Positions 13,803 through 15,410 of a DNA stretch of 15,410 bases are shown here, piece by piece; within the stretch, counting starts at the first letter, position 1; every line of letters begins with the position of its first letter. The DNA lies in contig JBICHM010000038.1 in the NCBI GenBank assembly GCA_043101835.1, forward strand, positions 1 to 15,410. Reading direction: 5' to 3'. A program made the translations under genes and the position numbers. The DNA comes from JBICHM01 sp043101835. Its GTDB lineage: Bacteria; Planctomycetota; Phycisphaerae; Phycisphaerales; UBA1924. The notes under the pieces were generated by a model. The model made no database searches and was not told the DNA's origin. It saw nothing but the letters and a program-made list of their open reading frames with translations.

Positions 13803-14387
13803 ATGCAGACCCAGACCGAGCGCGGTTTCCCCGTCCACACCATCGAATCGTCCCCCGAGCCCTCGCGCACCCACCTGGCCGACGCCCGGCGCGAGTTCGG
13901 CATGCTCGCCAACATGCACGCCGTGATGTCCGAGTCGCCGGCACTCCTCGAGGCCTACGCCACCCTGTGGCGCCTCGTCGGGCAGACCAGCCTCTCCGCG
14001 GCGGAGCGCCACGTGGTCTTCCTGACGGCCAGCGTCGCAAACGGCTGCGACTACTGCGTGCCGGCCCACACCGCGCTCGCCGCGCGTGACGGCCTCGACA
14101 CAGAGTCGATCGAGGCCCTCCGGGCAGGGCGCCCGCTCGCCGACAGCCGCCTCGATGCGCTCCGGCGCTTCACGCTCCGAATGATCGAGTCGCGCGGACA
14201 AATCGAGGCGGCGGACCTCGACGCGCTGCTCGCCGAAGGCTTTACCCGCGCCGCCGCCCTCGATGTGCTGGTGGGCCTCGCGACCAAGCTCCTCAGCAAC
14301 TACACGAATGGCGTCGCCAACGTGCCCCTCGATGAGCCCTTCGGCGCCTTCGCCTGGTCCGGCGCCCCCGCGCTTCAGGACGCCTGA
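13803..14387 (+). CDS. Carboxymuconolactone decarboxylase family protein (AhpD-like)
   Basis: 194 residues. All-helical CMD/AhpD fold with the signature E68 (AERHVV) and NGCDYCVPAHT, in which C82-x2-C85 and H89 form the AhpD-type redox centre. Proteins with this CxxC-x3-H set act as thiol-disulfide or peroxidase-partner proteins rather than as true carboxymuconolactone decarboxylases, which lack the two cysteines. A role in peroxide or electrophile reduction is therefore more likely than ring cleavage. AGAGGA lies 8 nt upstream of the ATG. It sits between the TetR gene and an Old Yellow Enzyme gene (32-bp gap), which suggests all three form one regulon. Confidence 0.9.
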   Translation: MQTQTERGFPVHTIESSPEPSRTHLADARREFGMLANMHAVMSESPALLEAYATLWRLVGQTSLSAAERHVVFLTASVANGCDYCVPAHTALAARDGLDTESIEALRAGRPLADSRLDALRRFTLRMIESRGQIEAADLDALLAEGFTRAAALDVLVGLATKLLSNYTNGVANVPLDEPFGAFAWSGAPALQDA

Positions 14388-14419
14388 ACAACACCGCCCC
14401 CACCGGGAGGAACGAACTT

Positions 14420-15410
14420 ATGCCCACCGCCACACTCGCCTGCCTCACCCCGTCGACGATCCAGGGGCGCCAGCTCCGCAACCGCGTCGCCGTCGCGCCG
14501 ATGACGCGCGTCAGCGCCACCGCCGACGGCTTCGCCACCGACCGCATGCGCCGCTACTACCGCGACTACGCGCGCGGCGGATTCGGCCTGGTCATCACCG
14601 AAGGGGTCTATACCGATCTCGAAGCCGCGCAGGGCTACGACAACCAACCGGGCATCGCCACGGATGATCAGGCCGAGGCGTGGAGCGCCGTCGCCGCCGA
14701 CATCGAAATTGAGGGCGCCCTCCCGATCATGCAGCTCATGCATGCGGGCGCGCTCTCGCAGGCCTCGAAACGGTCCGGCCCGACGATCGCACCCTCCGCG
14801 ATCCGGCCGCGCGGGCGCATGATGCCGGACTACGGCGCCGACGGCCTCTTCCCCCTGCCCCACCCCATGAACCGCGACGATATCCGCGCCGTCCAGCTTG
14901 CCTTCACCCACGCCGCCGAACGTGCACGGCGCGCCGGATTTCGAGGCGTCGAGATCCACGGTGCGAACGGCTACCTCCTCGATCAGTTCAACACCGCCTA
15001 CACCAATCTGCGCGACGACGACTACGGCGGCGAACCCGCCAACCGGATCCGCATGACCGCCGAGACCGTCGCCGCCATCCGGAGCGCCACCCCGGACGAC
15101 TTCATCGTCGGCGTGCGCGTCTCCGAAGCGAAGGTCAACGACTTCGAATACCGCTGGCCCGGCGGCGCCGCCGAGGCCACGACCATTTTCCGTGCACTCG
15201 CCGACGCCGGCGCCTCGTACATCCATGTCGCCGGCGAGGGTCGCGCCTTCCAGCACGATGACGAGGCCGAGTCGTTCACCGCCCTCGCCCGGCGCATCAC
15301 CGGCCTCCCCGTGATCGCCAACGGCGGCCTCCATGACATCTCGCTCGCCGAACGGGTCATCCGCGATGGCCACGCCGACTTCGTCGCCCTCGGGCGCGCC
15401 GCGCTCGCGA
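14420..15410 (+). CDS. NADH:flavin oxidoreductase, Old Yellow Enzyme family, N-terminal part
   Basis: Partial gene, open at the right edge; 330 residues are visible. An FMN-binding TIM barrel of the OYE family: LRNRVAVAPMTR near the N-terminus, HAGALSQ, then the active-site stretch GVEIHGANGYLLDQF with the His and Asn that bind the substrate carbonyl, followed by TNLRDDDYGGEPANR. Late in the visible part, VIANGG and FVALGRAALA form the phosphate-binding end of the barrel. OYEs reduce the C=C bond of activated alkenes (enones, maleimides, nitro compounds) with NAD(P)H. GGGAGG lies 9 nt before the ATG. Only the last 10-15% of a normal length (about 360-370 residues) should be missing. Its place after a TetR gene recalls the nemR-nemA arrangement. 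Confidence 0.93.
   Translation, partial: MPTATLACLTPSTIQGRQLRNRVAVAPMTRVSATADGFATDRMRRYYRDYARGGFGLVITEGVYTDLEAAQGYDNQPGIATDDQAEAWSAVAADIEIEGALPIMQLMHAGALSQASKRSGPTIAPSAIRPRGRMMPDYGADGLFPLPHPMNRDDIRAVQLAFTHAAERARRAGFRGVEIHGANGYLLDQFNTAYTNLRDDDYGGEPANRIRMTAETVAAIRSATPDDFIVGVRVSEAKVNDFEYRWPGGAAEATTIFRALADAGASYIHVAGEGRAFQHDDEAESFTALARRITGLPVIANGGLHDISLAERVIRDGHADFVALGRAALA

Noticed and set aside
14375..15373. 332-residue minus-strand open frame at the right end
   Set aside because: It is the complement of the Old Yellow Enzyme gene, which is clearly coding on the plus strand.
1..15410. Mobile elements, CRISPR arrays, tRNA or rRNA genes, attachment sites
   Set aside because: No transposase or integrase motif, no regularly spaced repeats, no RNA gene signature and no visible change in base composition were found on either strand.

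Overview
This is a GC-rich (by eye well over 60% G+C), densely packed stretch of bacterial chromosome with 15 complete or nearly complete protein genes and two partial ones at the window edges. I see no tRNA, rRNA, CRISPR array, transposase or phage gene. Gene families do not fix the taxon. The mix (COG2159-type amidohydrolase next to a GNAT-nitrilase fusion, a secreted tandem-YHS protein, a double-domain PPK2) would suit a Planctomycetota or proteobacterial chromosome. That placement is inference and weak.

Layout. (1) 1-1487, plus strand: the 3' end of an LdhA-type D-lactate dehydrogenase, then a membrane acyl-CoA desaturase. (2) 1497-3069, minus strand: a secreted protein with two YHS repeats, a rho-independent terminator, and a small uracil-DNA glycosylase superfamily protein with four candidate Fe-S cysteines. 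(3) A 403-bp gap separates the YHS gene from a plus-strand pair (3473-6704): a Na+/phosphate cotransporter with a PhoU-like tail, overlapping by 8 nt a tandem-domain polyphosphate:AMP phosphotransferase. (4) 6698-12538, minus strand, a run of seven genes read in the order SDR, 4-oxalocrotonate tautomerase, amidohydrolase, GNAT-nitrilase fusion, AmpG-like MFS transporter, DoxX-family membrane protein and ECF sigma factor. A 21-bp hairpin separates the tautomerase from the amidohydrolase and buries the amidohydrolase ribosome binding site. (5) 12740-15410, plus strand: an HxlR regulator overlapping a TetR regulator by ATGA, then an AhpD-like carboxymuconolactone decarboxylase family protein and an Old Yellow Enzyme that runs off the window.

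How the genes may work together. The transporter-PPK2 pair looks like a phosphate uptake/export and polyphosphate-use module. The genes around the divergent SDR/HxlR promoter (SDR, tautomerase, HxlR, TetR, AhpD-like, OYE) resemble an electrophile, enone or quinone detoxification cassette. Both regulators carry cysteines where known redox-sensing relatives carry theirs, and each of three intergenic or gene-end sites carries an imperfect dyad that could be an operator. The amidohydrolase, nitrilase fusion and MFS transporter look like a small metabolite-hydrolysis unit of unknown substrate.

The most unusual items are the SD-sequestering hairpin before the amidohydrolase, the apparent leaderless promoter with a built-in dyad at the TetR start, the SDR without its catalytic tyrosine, and the PPK2 protein whose first domain has lost its Walker A motif.
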